Of a DNA stretch of 60,211 nt, positions 37,483-46,325 are shown in pieces. Under the pieces are notes generated by a model that was not told the origin of the DNA, made no database searches, and saw nothing but the letters and a program-made list of their open reading frames with translations. The first letter of the stretch is position 1, and the number at the start of each line of letters is the position of its first letter. This DNA is from Gammaproteobacteria bacterium Ga0077554 (GTDB taxonomy: Bacteria > Pseudomonadota > Gammaproteobacteria > Ga0077554 > Ga007554): the NCBI GenBank assembly GCA_001464585.1, contig LNFF01000017.1, positions 1-60,211 of the forward strand. The letters are read 5' to 3'. Made by a program: the position numbers and the translations under genes.

Positions 37483-38256
37483 ATGTCTCCCCCATATGGA
37501 AATTTATTAGGCGAAAATTTATCGCGCGATATTTTATTGGGCGTCAATATTGATCACGTAGCCACGTTACGGCAGGCGCGTGGCACGCGTTATCCTGATC
37601 CGGTGCAGGCGGCGATTGACGCTGAGCAGGCTGGCGCGAACAGCATTACATTGCATTTGCGCGAAGATCGCCGTCACATCCAGGAACGTGATGTTGAAAT
37701 AATAAAAGACATCCTGCTGACACGCATGAATCTTGAAATGGCCGTTACCGATGCCATGCTGTGTATCGCCGAGCGCATCAAGCCCGCCGATTGCTGTCTG
37801 GTGCCCGAGCGCCGCGAAGAACTCACTACCGAAGGTGGGCTGGATGTTGCCGGGCAACTGCCGCGTATTACCGAAGCTTGCGCCCGTCTGCACGCAGCAG
37901 GTTGCCGTGTATCATTATTCATTGATGCCGATCTCGCCCAGGTTGATGCGGCGGCGCGTGCGGGCGCCCCCGCCATTGAGATTCACACGGGCCATTATGC
38001 CGATGCCAAAAATCAGGCGACTACCCTGCAAGAATTACAACGTATTAAATCTGCCGTAGAGCATGGGGTGAAAGCCGGGTTACAGGTCAACGCCGGACAT
38101 GGGCTCAATTATCAAAATGTCGCCGCAGTGGCCGCAATACCGCATATCCGTGAGCTGAATATCGGCCATGCCATTATCGCCCGCGCGCTGTTTACCGGGC
38201 TGCAAGAATCGGTGCGTGAAATGAAGCGGTTGATGATCGAGGCGCGACGCCCGTGA
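37483..38256 (+). CDS. pdxJ: Pyridoxine 5'-phosphate synthase PdxJ
   Basis: TIM-barrel enzyme condensing deoxyxylulose 5-phosphate with 3-amino-2-oxopropyl phosphate. 257 residues, slightly long at the N-terminus. [40 protein letters not shown] and [14 protein letters not shown] are diagnostic, including active-site Glu and His residues. AcpS overlaps by 4 bp (GTGA). Confidence 0.96.
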   Translation: MSPPYGNLLGENLSRDILLGVNIDHVATLRQARGTRYPDPVQAAIDAEQAGANSITLHLREDRRHIQERDVEIIKDILLTRMNLEMAVTDAMLCIAERIKPADCCLVPERREELTTEGGLDVAGQLPRITEACARLHAAGCRVSLFIDADLAQVDAAARAGAPAIEIHTGHYADAKNQATTLQELQRIKSAVEHGVKAGLQVNAGHGLNYQNVAAVAAIPHIRELNIGHAIIARALFTGLQESVREMKRLMIEARRP

Positions 38257-38645
38257 TTTTCGGCATAGGCACAGACATCGTGCGTGTTGACAGGATGCGC
38301 GTCAACATCGAGCGCTACGGCGATAAATTCGCCCACCGTATTCTCACCGCCACAGAATTCGCGGAATTCAGTGTATCACCCCGGCCTGCGCATTTTCTTG
38401 CTAAACGCTTTGCCGCCAAAGAGGCCGTAGCCAAAGCCTTGGGTACCGGTTTTCGTGATGGCTTGAGCCTGCGCGACATTGGTGTTACCCATGATGTTTA
38501 TGGCAAACCACAGCTTATCTATTACGGTAAGGCCGAAGATTTAAGGCGCGCCCTCAATATCGGCGAAGGGCACCTGAGTATCGCCGATGAGCATGATTAT
38601 GCCGTAGCGTTTGTGGCCTTGTTACGCGCCACCGAGACCAAATAA
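38253..38645 (+). CDS. acpS: Holo-[acyl-carrier-protein] synthase
   Basis: Transfers 4'-phosphopantetheine from CoA to ACP. 130 residues with GTG start. [13 protein letters not shown] and [20 protein letters not shown] give the Mg-binding Asp and Glu. Last gene of the lepA operon, ending 33 bp before the convergent GGDEF/EAL gene. No strong terminator was seen in that gap. Confidence 0.96.
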   Translation: MIFGIGTDIVRVDRMRVNIERYGDKFAHRILTATEFAEFSVSPRPAHFLAKRFAAKEAVAKALGTGFRDGLSLRDIGVTHDVYGKPQLIYYGKAEDLRRALNIGEGHLSIADEHDYAVAFVALLRATETK

Positions 38646-38678
38646 ATTTTCCTGCTGTGTAGTGGAAGAATTTTTCTT

Positions 38679-41540
38679 TCATGTTGAACGTCGAAGCTGC
38701 GACGAAGCTCGTCCGATGTGGTAGCCTTGGGCCATATCAACGCCGTAGTCGCGGAGAAGTTGCAACGTCTTGCCATTTTCCACACACTCTGCAATTGTCT
38801 TTATGCCGAATCCTTTGGCAATATTGCTTATTGCCTTGACCAAAATCTGGTCCAGCTCATTTTCCGGTAAATCTTTTATGAAGGAACCATCAATTTTTAT
38901 ATAATCGACGGGAAGTTGTTTCAGGTAATAAAATGAACTAAACCCAACGCCAAAATCGTCAAGCGCAAACTTGCATCCCAAACTCCGGATCGTATTTATC
39001 ATTTCACATGCAGCAGAAAAATCAGCTAGCGCGGCAGTCTCGGTTAATTCAAAGACCAATTTTTCAGCCTTGATCTTGGTGCTTTTTAACAAGTCGTTTA
39101 ATAATGTCAGTAATTCAGTATCCCTGAACGCATGCGCCGATAAATTGATCGAGAAGCTCAGCCCTGGGTTTTGCCGGTCGAATGTTTTTAAATTGTTAAT
39201 GGCAGTGCGTAAAACCCAATGGTCAATGGCATGGATTTGCCCGGTTTTTTCCGCAACCGAGATAAATGTCCCAGGTAGCCGCAATTTTCCGGACGCGTCA
39301 CGCATGCGTAAAAGGACTTCATAATGTTTGATATCGCCACTGATCACATTAACTATCGGCTGATAGTGAAGGACATAACCATCGTTAATTAAAGCATTTT
39401 CAATCTTCTGTTTCCAGAGTACTTGCTGCTCGATACGTTCCCGCACTTGCTCCGCTTTTGAAAACATATGCCACGAGCCTTGGCCGTATTCTTTCGCTTG
39501 ATACATCGCGATATCCGCATTGGCGAGCAAGTCGCCAATGATTGTGCCGTGTTCGGGAAACAGCGCAATGCCGATACTGGCCGATACCACCACCCCCGGA
39601 ATGGTCAAATCATGCAAATGCCCACTGATCTTTTGCGCGACGCGACAGGCGCCTTCCGCATCGATTTCTGGCATCAGGATCGCAAACTCGTCACCGCCAA
39701 TACGCGCAACGGTATCCGTATCACGAATAATTTTTACAAGTTCATTAGCGACAACTTTAAGTAATGCATCACCGATTTGATGTCCAAGAGTATCGTTTAC
39801 GTATTTAAAGGAATCCAGGTCAAGAAATAGCAAGGCGCCACTATGGTTATAACGTTGTCCTATATTTACAATTGTTTCGCATATTTCCTGAAACTTCCTG
39901 CGGTTATAAAGACCGGTTAGATGGTCGTGATCCGCTAGCCAGGAAAGTCGGCCCTCTGCTTTTTTCCGCTCTGTTATATCGATCCCGACTGAGATAAAGT
40001 TCGGTGCGGTGTCTGAGTCATTTACAAGATGAGAGTGAAGCCATGCGATCGTGCGGGATTCGTCATTTTTACTGATTAATTTAGATTCATGCTTCAAGAG
40101 AGGTTCTTGACCTTGCGCCACCTCAGTCAGCATAGATAAAAAATTCGTCGGTAACGTGATCGATTCGATTAATGACACAAAAGATGTCCCGGCTAGCTCC
40201 TGGTGCGTATAGCCAATCAGGGATTCGCCATGTTTGTTAAGAAGAAGTATTTGCCCATGACGATCCTGCGTCAGGATAATGACTTGTGCCATGTCCAGGA
40301 GACTGCGGACAAAATCACGCTCCCGCGTTAACTCGCGCATTTTTTCCGCCAGGGTTTGCGTCCTTTGTACGACCGCATGTTCGAGGGCTTCCAGTTGGAA
40401 TGATAACTCGATGGCGCTATCATTCAGGCGATCTATTTCATCCATAAATTTGCCAGTCTTTTTTGACCGGCCTATATTGGCACGTACCGAGTCAAATTTG
40501 CTTTGGGCGAGCAAAGGGAGCGCCATTGCCGTACGCCTTAAACGCGACAAAGGAACCCAGAGAATCGCAAGTACGATAGCTTCCGATATCAAAAATCCAA
40601 ATATGCCAATAACGATGGTCTTTTGGCCGGCCTCGCGAATTTCATTTAACTTCTCGGACAGGTTTTCAATTGTAACTAAATAGCCAGAACCGCTATCTGC
40701 CAGATCTCGCAACGGGTATAGCCAAATTTCATATGCATCAGATTCAGTGTTCGATGTAACACCGTTTTTTAAAACCTCATCCAGAGAGGTTCTGTCTGCA
40801 ACATTTTGCAACACATCCTGTAGTACATTGGCGTTAGTCAATGCAACAATCTTCGTTTTCCATCTCGGCAGAAAGCGCTCATTTGCTGTGGAGGCAAGCG
40901 GCGGCGCATCCAACTCCGTCAGGATTTTCTTAAAATTGACGATAGTCTCGGCTAAGGTAGTACCTAAAAGTATGATACTTGAGAAATGGCCATCAGAAAG
41001 AACCGGTACTAACACGTAATGCTGGCAGATCAATTGGCAATCCAGTACGGTCTTTGGCCGCTCGGTTGCCTTTACTTGGCGTACTGCATTGTCAATCGTT
41101 TCACGCGCCTCTTTTAGCGCACTAATATTTCCCCAACTGGCAAGAGATACGCCATCAGGGGTAAAAAAAGTGATGACTTCAACACCAATATCAAATTGCA
41201 AGAGCGGCCAGTGGTGTTCAAACGCGCGGATGATTTCCTTGGAATCACCACGTGAAAGCGGCAATTTCATCCCTTCCAAATCCGGAATCAGTTCGCCTGT
41301 CTTTTGTAAAACAGATGAGGTTTGTTCGGTAAGTCCTTTAAGGGTCACCGCATTGCGGTCGTGAATAACATCGCGTTGACGGTTATAGTTATCGTTAAGG
41401 CTCGATTTTTGCATCAGGTAAAAAGAGGCATTCAAAAGCATCATGACAACACTTAAGAGCAACAATGTTTTCCACTTTAAGCTTAGGAAGGGCTTGGGAC
41501 TGATAATATTGGGGGTCGTTTTTATTGGTTCTTTTAACAT
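38679..41540 (-). CDS. Membrane GGDEF/EAL cyclic-di-GMP protein with PAS domain
   Basis: 953 residues. An N-terminal membrane helix (about 24-44) and a second (about 312-336) flank a periplasmic sensor region of about 265 residues, followed by a HAMP-like/coiled segment, a PAS domain (about 410-535), GGDEF (about 545-705) and EAL (about 715-945). GGDEF is intact (ARIGGDEFAIL). In the EAL domain the signature reads EVL, while DDFGVGFSS, the KID loop and KTIAECVEN keep the metal and catalytic residues, so phosphodiesterase activity is plausible; net direction is unknown. It is downstream of porin and phosphate-binding-like genes in one operon. Confidence 0.93.
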   Translation of the reverse strand: MLKEPIKTTPNIISPKPFLSLKWKTLLLLSVVMMLLNASFYLMQKSSLNDNYNRQRDVIHDRNAVTLKGLTEQTSSVLQKTGELIPDLEGMKLPLSRGDSKEIIRAFEHHWPLLQFDIGVEVITFFTPDGVSLASWGNISALKEARETIDNAVRQVKATERPKTVLDCQLICQHYVLVPVLSDGHFSSIILLGTTLAETIVNFKKILTELDAPPLASTANERFLPRWKTKIVALTNANVLQDVLQNVADRTSLDEVLKNGVTSNTESDAYEIWLYPLRDLADSGSGYLVTIENLSEKLNEIREAGQKTIVIGIFGFLISEAIVLAILWVPLSRLRRTAMALPLLAQSKFDSVRANIGRSKKTGKFMDEIDRLNDSAIELSFQLEALEHAVVQRTQTLAEKMRELTRERDFVRSLLDMAQVIILTQDRHGQILLLNKHGESLIGYTHQELAGTSFVSLIESITLPTNFLSMLTEVAQGQEPLLKHESKLISKNDESRTIAWLHSHLVNDSDTAPNFISVGIDITERKKAEGRLSWLADHDHLTGLYNRRKFQEICETIVNIGQRYNHSGALLFLDLDSFKYVNDTLGHQIGDALLKVVANELVKIIRDTDTVARIGGDEFAILMPEIDAEGACRVAQKISGHLHDLTIPGVVVSASIGIALFPEHGTIIGDLLANADIAMYQAKEYGQGSWHMFSKAEQVRERIEQQVLWKQKIENALINDGYVLHYQPIVNVISGDIKHYEVLLRMRDASGKLRLPGTFISVAEKTGQIHAIDHWVLRTAINNLKTFDRQNPGLSFSINLSAHAFRDTELLTLLNDLLKSTKIKAEKLVFELTETAALADFSAACEMINTIRSLGCKFALDDFGVGFSSFYYLKQLPVDYIKIDGSFIKDLPENELDQILVKAISNIAKGFGIKTIAECVENGKTLQLLRDYGVDMAQGYHIGRASSQLRRST

Positions 41541-41576
41541 GATGTCGCTTGATATGGGTCGGTAATTATTTCGCGG

Positions 41577-42815
41577 TTAGAAACGATAAGAAACCAGGAC
41601 AGTAAAAAGGCGCCAATTTTGAGAAGTTTTCGAACGATCAGGATTATCTTGAAATGGTAGCCATGCCGTGCCGTTTATCCAATGTTGCTCGGCGCGCACC
41701 ATCCATACAGGAGAAGGATTCCATCGCACACCGACCGTCCAATCCTTCGAAAACTGTGAGTGGGCAGGAATTGCTCCTGCGGCCAGGGCTGCGAACTTTT
41801 GTCCCGTTTCATCATCAACGTTTTGGTAGGCTACATCGTAGCGTGCCATCAACTCCCATTTTTCCGTGAGCCTGTATTCGCTTTGCAGGTAATAACTTTC
41901 GCCCGTTATTGTTTTTAAAATCGGTGGAACATAGGCTATCTGATCGCCAAACAAAAAGTTTCGGCGTGCGTATTCAGATGTAATAGTCCAGCGCTCAGAG
42001 TTGAATTGGGCAGAAAGAATGGTTGGGGTGAATCGTATTGCCCCGGCACCGCTAGGGTCGCCCAATCCCGGTTGATACTCCAGATTTAATCGCGCGCTAC
42101 TGATGGCCAAGCGTACGCGTCCTCCGGAATGGTCATAGGTTAATCGTCCGATAACCGATGTATCGCCTCCTAAATCGCCCAGGCGATCAGCACCCAATAA
42201 TGCGATTTCTGTATCGACATCATTTGTGCGCGGTTGCGCAACCATTAACTCCCAGCCAAGTGTATTTGCAGCGAAACGGAGCTCCCCATACATCTCGCCT
42301 CCATCAGATGACAAGGCGAGATCACGGGTACGTTCGAAGTAGATGGATTGAGGGAGAATAACCCCGGGGCGAGTAAAAGCTACATCGCGGGTATCGTTAT
42401 ACAGACCCAGGGGATTTTTAATACGGCCCAAGCGCACGCCGTGATGGTGCTGTTCATTGGAAAAAAAACGATAATCCACCAGGCCGTAGTCGAGCTGAAT
42501 TTTGTCGTCACCGATATTTCCCACTTTTCGCCATAACAGTTGACCAGACAATTGCAGTTGGGGAAACATGCGCCACGATGCATTGACGCCGAATTCAGTG
42601 GCTTCGAAGCTGCCATTCCCTGTGCTTTCGCCGAAAAAGTTATTCTTGTTCGTTAGTGTATATGCCTGGCTCGCAAATCCATGCACCTGGATGCTTTTCG
42701 CGTCAATCGCCCACGCAGGTAGCGCGACACATACGCCAATGGCTAAACTATAGGTGAGTACCCGTAAGTACGGACCGGCGAGTTTACTGTATCGGCAGTA
42801 GTCGTACGTTTTCAT
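41577..42815 (-). CDS. Outer-membrane porin-like protein
   Basis: 412 residues from ATG 42815, which has AGGAA upstream; the ORF extends further but overlaps the preceding gene. The signal peptide ends near LPAWA. The mature part alternates aromatic beta strands (VHGFASQAYTLTNKNNFFG ... LSGQLLWRKVG) and finishes WRLFTVLVSYRF with the C-terminal Phe used by outer-membrane barrels. It fits a 16-stranded porin, substrate unknown. It overlaps the upstream phosphate-binding-like gene by 32 bp and precedes the GGDEF/EAL gene by 36 bp. Confidence 0.85.
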   Translation of the reverse strand: MKTYDYCRYSKLAGPYLRVLTYSLAIGVCVALPAWAIDAKSIQVHGFASQAYTLTNKNNFFGESTGNGSFEATEFGVNASWRMFPQLQLSGQLLWRKVGNIGDDKIQLDYGLVDYRFFSNEQHHHGVRLGRIKNPLGLYNDTRDVAFTRPGVILPQSIYFERTRDLALSSDGGEMYGELRFAANTLGWELMVAQPRTNDVDTEIALLGADRLGDLGGDTSVIGRLTYDHSGGRVRLAISSARLNLEYQPGLGDPSGAGAIRFTPTILSAQFNSERWTITSEYARRNFLFGDQIAYVPPILKTITGESYYLQSEYRLTEKWELMARYDVAYQNVDDETGQKFAALAAGAIPAHSQFSKDWTVGVRWNPSPVWMVRAEQHWINGTAWLPFQDNPDRSKTSQNWRLFTVLVSYRF

Positions 42816-43215
42816 CAAAATCTTTCCTGGATAGATAGCCAATGGCACCCGGTGTTTCAGCGATACGCTTGAGCATCTCTTTTTCCGATTTAACGCTAAT
42901 GGGGGGTTGTCCCGTCCCTGAAAAAACCAAAAGATCCCAACTTCGTTCCAATTGATGGGGGAAAACACCCAAACGTTCCTTTATGAAATTTGTATGAACC
43001 GGGTTCTTTGGAGGTAAAACAAAGACAGTAATGGGCTCGCCATTTGGCCACTGCAATAGCCGCATTCCAAAAATTGCGCGCAGCGTGTTTTGGGAGATGG
43101 TAGATTGGCTTACGCCGGGATTGACAATGACATCTGCAGCATTTGAGTGAGCCGATATTAGGGCGGTACAGATAATAAGAAGGTGCCCAATATTCCGAAC
43201 TGTTGATGCGCGCAT
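42784..43215 (-). CDS. PstS-like periplasmic phosphate-binding-domain protein
   Basis: 143 residues. Signal peptide GHLLIICTALISAHSNA is followed by VIVNPGVSQSTISQNTLRAIFGMRLLQWPNG, a short version of the PstS-type periplasmic binding fold (one lobe only). The C-terminal ERSWDLLVFSGTGQPPISV and TPGAIGYLSR motifs are typical. Such short proteins often sit beside membrane GGDEF proteins. The anion specificity is not certain. Start ATG 43215 has AAGGAG 15 nt upstream, somewhat distant. Confidence 0.82.
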   Translation of the reverse strand: MRASTVRNIGHLLIICTALISAHSNAADVIVNPGVSQSTISQNTLRAIFGMRLLQWPNGEPITVFVLPPKNPVHTNFIKERLGVFPHQLERSWDLLVFSGTGQPPISVKSEKEMLKRIAETPGAIGYLSRKDFDENVRLLPIQ

Positions 43216-44112
43216 GTTATTGGATGTTCGCTCCTTGCCCGGTTTGTCGCATGAAATGTAATTTCGTTTGGCGAAATATTCGATTCGAATTAAATCGCAC
43301 ATCCACCAAAGTAAGCTGCCTGTCTCCCGGGAATCCATGGCGAATCCATCAAAACGAGTTTGGGAGCAACACGCAGGTGTCCGCGAATGTTTTACATTAA
43401 GGAATTTACGAAGCTTAACGGGAATCAATTGCGCCGCCATTTCTAAAAAGCCTTTTGAGATATCCCTGTCATCAATATAGATGGTTGTGTGGCGACACCC
43501 TCGCGCAGATCCCCCTTAAAAACAATATATCCCAAGCGTCCTGGGGTTGCTGACCACGCTCGCGTACTTATTGGAACCCTTCTTCGCTTCGCTCTTCCCT
43601 GGTTTGCCCAACGTTACTCTCGCCGTTCATTTCCTCAACAGCATCAATAGGCGAGACATGCCTTTTGTCATTCCCTGCTTGACGAAAGCCCGGTTTACTC
43701 TTGAGTAGATGTGAGCCATTGCTTTAATTGCGGGGTCAACTTTACCATAACATTATCTTGTACACTAGAATGGTTAAGGCGCATTCCATTTATCCAAACT
43801 AAACCATCTTGTGAGATATATCATGTCCATAAATATAATTTATTATAATTTCACTGTGTCTCGAGCTGATTTGGCACGTGTATTGGCGCTGCATGATTCC
43901 ATGAAGGCGCGATCCTGTTGGCCGCTCGTACGTACATTGGTTTTTGAGTGTGCCAATTAAATTGCCTGCTCAAAAGTATATTGCCTGCCTCCTGGGAATC
44001 CACTACCATCCAATAACCCCTCAGGATGCGGAGAAACAAACATGTGCCAACGAATATCTCACATGATGTGGTTTAGAAGCCCCTTAACCCTTAAATCTAG
44101 AAGATTGTTTCT
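43216..44112. other. Long gene-poor region
   Basis: About 900 bp between divergent genes without a convincing ORF. Two degenerate copies of a motif, TGCCTGTCTCCCGGGAATCC near 43318 and TGCCTGCCTCCTGGGAATCC near 43983, are about 665 bp apart and suggest decayed repeats or mobile DNA. The segment 43800-43860 is very AT-rich and may hold the acyltransferase promoter. Nothing else is supported. Confidence 0.4.
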
Positions 44113-44922
44113 ATGGTAGATCATTTTTCAAAATTTGATCAGTTTTTCGAAATCGTTCTCGCTTCAACGGAAGAACAGATTACCCAAGGTCAACGCTTGC
44201 GATTTCAGGTTTTTTCTCTTGAGCGGAAAATCTTCAACGAAGACTACTATCCAGCAGGCATTGAATGCGATGCCTATGATGGGCGCTCTGTACATTCCAT
44301 ATTACGGCATCTGGCGACCGGCCAACCGGCCGCAACTGTGCGTCTAGTGCTGAGTGATAACAATTCTCCAGACGAAGGATTCCCACTCGAAAAGCAATTA
44401 CAATGCCCGTTGTATTTTGAAGACATCGACATACGAAGCTTACCCCGCTCATCCATTGCCGAGATCTCCCGATTCGCGATTTCAAAACAATTTCGCCATC
44501 GTGCGCCTGATGAATGTTTCGGTTATTACGACACTGAAAGGCGTGTTTCGACTCCTCCTGATCAGCCCATAAAGAACCAGCGGGTAGAAAGTCGCCGGAG
44601 CTTTCCCCACATTTCCCTAGGGCTGCTCAAAGCTATCGTACAAATGAGCGCGGCAAACAATGTGCAATATTGGTACGCTGCCATGGAGCCGTCTCTTATC
44701 AGGTTGTTGAGTAGCTTTGGGGTGCAATTTCACATGCTTGGGCCGATCATCGACTATGTTGGGAAGCGCCAGCCATGCATTGCAAGCGTAGAAAAATTAC
44801 TGGCCGGAGTCGCCAAGGAACGGCCGGATGTATGGAGATTTATCACGGACGATGGGAATTTGCTGCGTGGGCAAATGGCGGCAGGCCCTGAGGTTCCCTC
44901 ACGGGCCGCGGCTGATAGTTAA
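44113..44922 (+). CDS. PEP-CTERM/exosortase system-associated acyltransferase (autoinducer-synthase fold)
   Basis: 269 residues. FEIVLASTEEQITQGQRLRFQVFSLERKIF is the family start, with the acyl-HSL-synthase-like RFQVF and EISRFAISK motifs, then the long variable middle and RLLSSFGVQFHMLGPIIDYVGKRQPCIASVEKL at the C-terminus. Such GNAT-related proteins accompany exosortase/PEP-CTERM loci. No exosortase, PrsK/PrsR or PEP-CTERM substrate is in the window, so it is isolated here. Substrate and product are unknown. Confidence 0.85.
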   Translation: MVDHFSKFDQFFEIVLASTEEQITQGQRLRFQVFSLERKIFNEDYYPAGIECDAYDGRSVHSILRHLATGQPAATVRLVLSDNNSPDEGFPLEKQLQCPLYFEDIDIRSLPRSSIAEISRFAISKQFRHRAPDECFGYYDTERRVSTPPDQPIKNQRVESRRSFPHISLGLLKAIVQMSAANNVQYWYAAMEPSLIRLLSSFGVQFHMLGPIIDYVGKRQPCIASVEKLLAGVAKERPDVWRFITDDGNLLRGQMAAGPEVPSRAAADS

Positions 44923-44940
44923 AGTGGTCCTGCCCCGAAT

Positions 44941-45237
44941 CTATGGGCAGTTGAAGTCATGCCGCTCGGCAAGTTGCCCGTTCTTCAGCATTGCCCCCAA
45001 ACCCCGGTAGTGGTATCGATGAAGCCAGTTTCATCCGGCCGATGATTGGAAGCGCCCGCCGCGCTTTTTGCTGGCGAATCCACACGCCTTTTTGCCTGAT
45101 AACGCTTGACCAACCGTATTTGGCGAGTGCTAACACTTATCTGCTTTCAATGCTTCTGATTGACTGATTTTGCCATTTGTCAGCAGATCCAGTGCTTGTG
45201 TCCACCCCACTTCTTTTTGACCCATGAGCTTGTCCAT
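44941..45237 (-). pseudogene. Decayed IS1202/ISNCY-type transposase N-terminal fragment
   Basis: Reading from ATG 45237 gives MDKLMGQKEVGWTQALDLL..., like the 'MSQKE..R' HTH start of these transposases. Frame shifts then split the homology: another frame yields TRQIRLVKRYQAKRRVD and ASNHR, and a third YRGLGAMLKNGQLAERHDF, corresponding to the 'TRQvRRLvkRY' and 'YRDFGPTLAxEkLAERH' motifs. It stops at 44941. The catalytic domain is missing. Confidence 0.5.
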
Positions 45238-45350
45238 TTTCCTAATATCTATCGCTGGTTTTAACAGGGGTGGGTTTAATCACGAGCAGACATTTCTATT
45301 TGAGAGAAAGCGGACATTACTGCTTGGCCTAACAATATTTTCAATAAACA

Positions 45351-45380
45351 TTGAAAAACTACCCCTTATTGATGTATCAT
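45351..45380 (+). promoter_or_regulatory. Sigma-70 promoter of tRNA-fMet
   Basis: TTGAAA (45351-45356), an 18-bp spacer and TATCAT (45375-45380), ending 13 bp before the tRNA 5' end. Confidence 0.6.
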
Positions 45381-45393
45381 GCTTTGATATTGA

Positions 45394-45470
<77 letters not shown>

Positions 45471-45480
45471 GCATAAAAAT

Positions 45481-45504
45481 AACCCCGGGCAACGGGGTTT
45501 TTTG
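45481..45504 (+). terminator. Terminator after tRNA-fMet
   Basis: AACCCCG pairs with CGGGGTT across GGCAA and runs into TTTTTTG. It is 10 bp after the tRNA. Confidence 0.85.
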
Positions 45505-45677
45505 TTAAAGGAACCAGGAAATGCAGTGGAGGGGGCGTAATGAGTCCAGTCCGATCCAGCGCCTTTCACCTCAGGTTGCCATCAGTTCCTTTAAAATATT
45601 GATATAATACAATGCGTTGTTTATATTTTGTGCGTGCCAGCGCTTGATGATGTGGGCTGGCATGGATTCAAATGTAG

Positions 45678-45698
45678 TGGGCCGTTGGCCCATTTTTT
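45678..45698 (+). terminator. Intrinsic-terminator-like hairpin in the rimP leader
   Basis: TGGGCC-GTT-GGCCCA followed by TTTTTT lies 33 bp before the rimP start. In this position it probably works as an attenuator of the rimP-nusA-infB operon, possibly under NusA feedback. That role is inferred from position. Confidence 0.7.
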
Positions 45699-45730
45699 GT
45701 TTTGACGGGTTTGGTGGTCACTATACTGGT

Positions 45731-46231
45731 ATGGCGCGACAGGCACCTGTAAGTTTGCAGAAATTGATCGAGCCTGCGATTGCAGCGCTGGGTTATGAGT
45801 TGGTTGGCACTGAATATTTACCGCAAGGCAAGCATTCCCTGCTCAGGATTTACATTGATACCCCGGACGGTATTAAAGTAGAGGATTGCGAGCGGGTGAG
45901 TCATCAGGTAAGTGGCTTGCTTGATGTGGAAGAGCCTATTCAGGGGCAGTACACTTTAGAGGTGTCCTCGCCGGGACTGGATCGACCCTTGTTCAAGATC
46001 GAACATTTTGACCGGTTCGCAGGACAGCAAATCAAGGTGCGCCTGAAGTTGCCCTTGATTGGGCAGGGGAATGGCCAGCGTAATTTTACCGGCAAGCTTT
46101 TAGGTACCCGTGACGGTGTGGTTTTGATGCAAGTCGAAACGACAGAGAAGGGCGGTGAGGCGATGCAGGAACTTGCGCTGCCACTGGAGAAGATAGAAAT
46201 GGCGCGGTTAGTACCGGCTTTTGATGTGTAA
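45731..46231 (+). CDS. rimP: Ribosome maturation factor RimP
   Basis: 30S assembly factor, 166 residues. SLQKLIEPAIAALGYELVGTEYLPQGKHSLLRIYID and the second domain LDVEEPIQGQYTLEVSSPGLDRPLFKIEHFDRFAGQ are diagnostic. The start ATG 45731 fits the family; the ORF extends to 45617 through the attenuator hairpin and is not used. It is followed by a perfect 14-bp inverted repeat and then nusA. Confidence 0.96.
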   Translation: MARQAPVSLQKLIEPAIAALGYELVGTEYLPQGKHSLLRIYIDTPDGIKVEDCERVSHQVSGLLDVEEPIQGQYTLEVSSPGLDRPLFKIEHFDRFAGQQIKVRLKLPLIGQGNGQRNFTGKLLGTRDGVVLMQVETTEKGGEAMQELALPLEKIEMARLVPAFDV

Positions 46232-46232
46232 A

Positions 46233-46266
46233 GGGATTACTATAAATTTACTTTTATAGTAATCCC
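46233..46266. repeat. Perfect 14-bp inverted repeat between rimP and nusA
   Basis: GGGATTACTATAAA and TTTATAGTAATCCC pair perfectly around a 6-nt loop, 2 nt after the rimP stop. No T-run follows, so it is not an intrinsic terminator. An mRNA processing or stability element is possible. Confidence 0.8.
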
Positions 46267-46325
46267 CCGAAGTAACTGGCTGAACGTGCGTTGTAAACTG
46301 AGTCGATGTTCTGAGGACTAGGGCC

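Noticed and set aside
38253-38310. Possible AAGTG-type hairpin in acpS (GACAGGATGCGCGTC)
   Set aside because: The encoded residues are normal AcpS sequence and there is no AAGTG linker or second hairpin.
43851-44039. 62-residue reverse ORF before the acyltransferase
   Set aside because: No ribosome site or domain; it overlaps a degenerate repeat motif.
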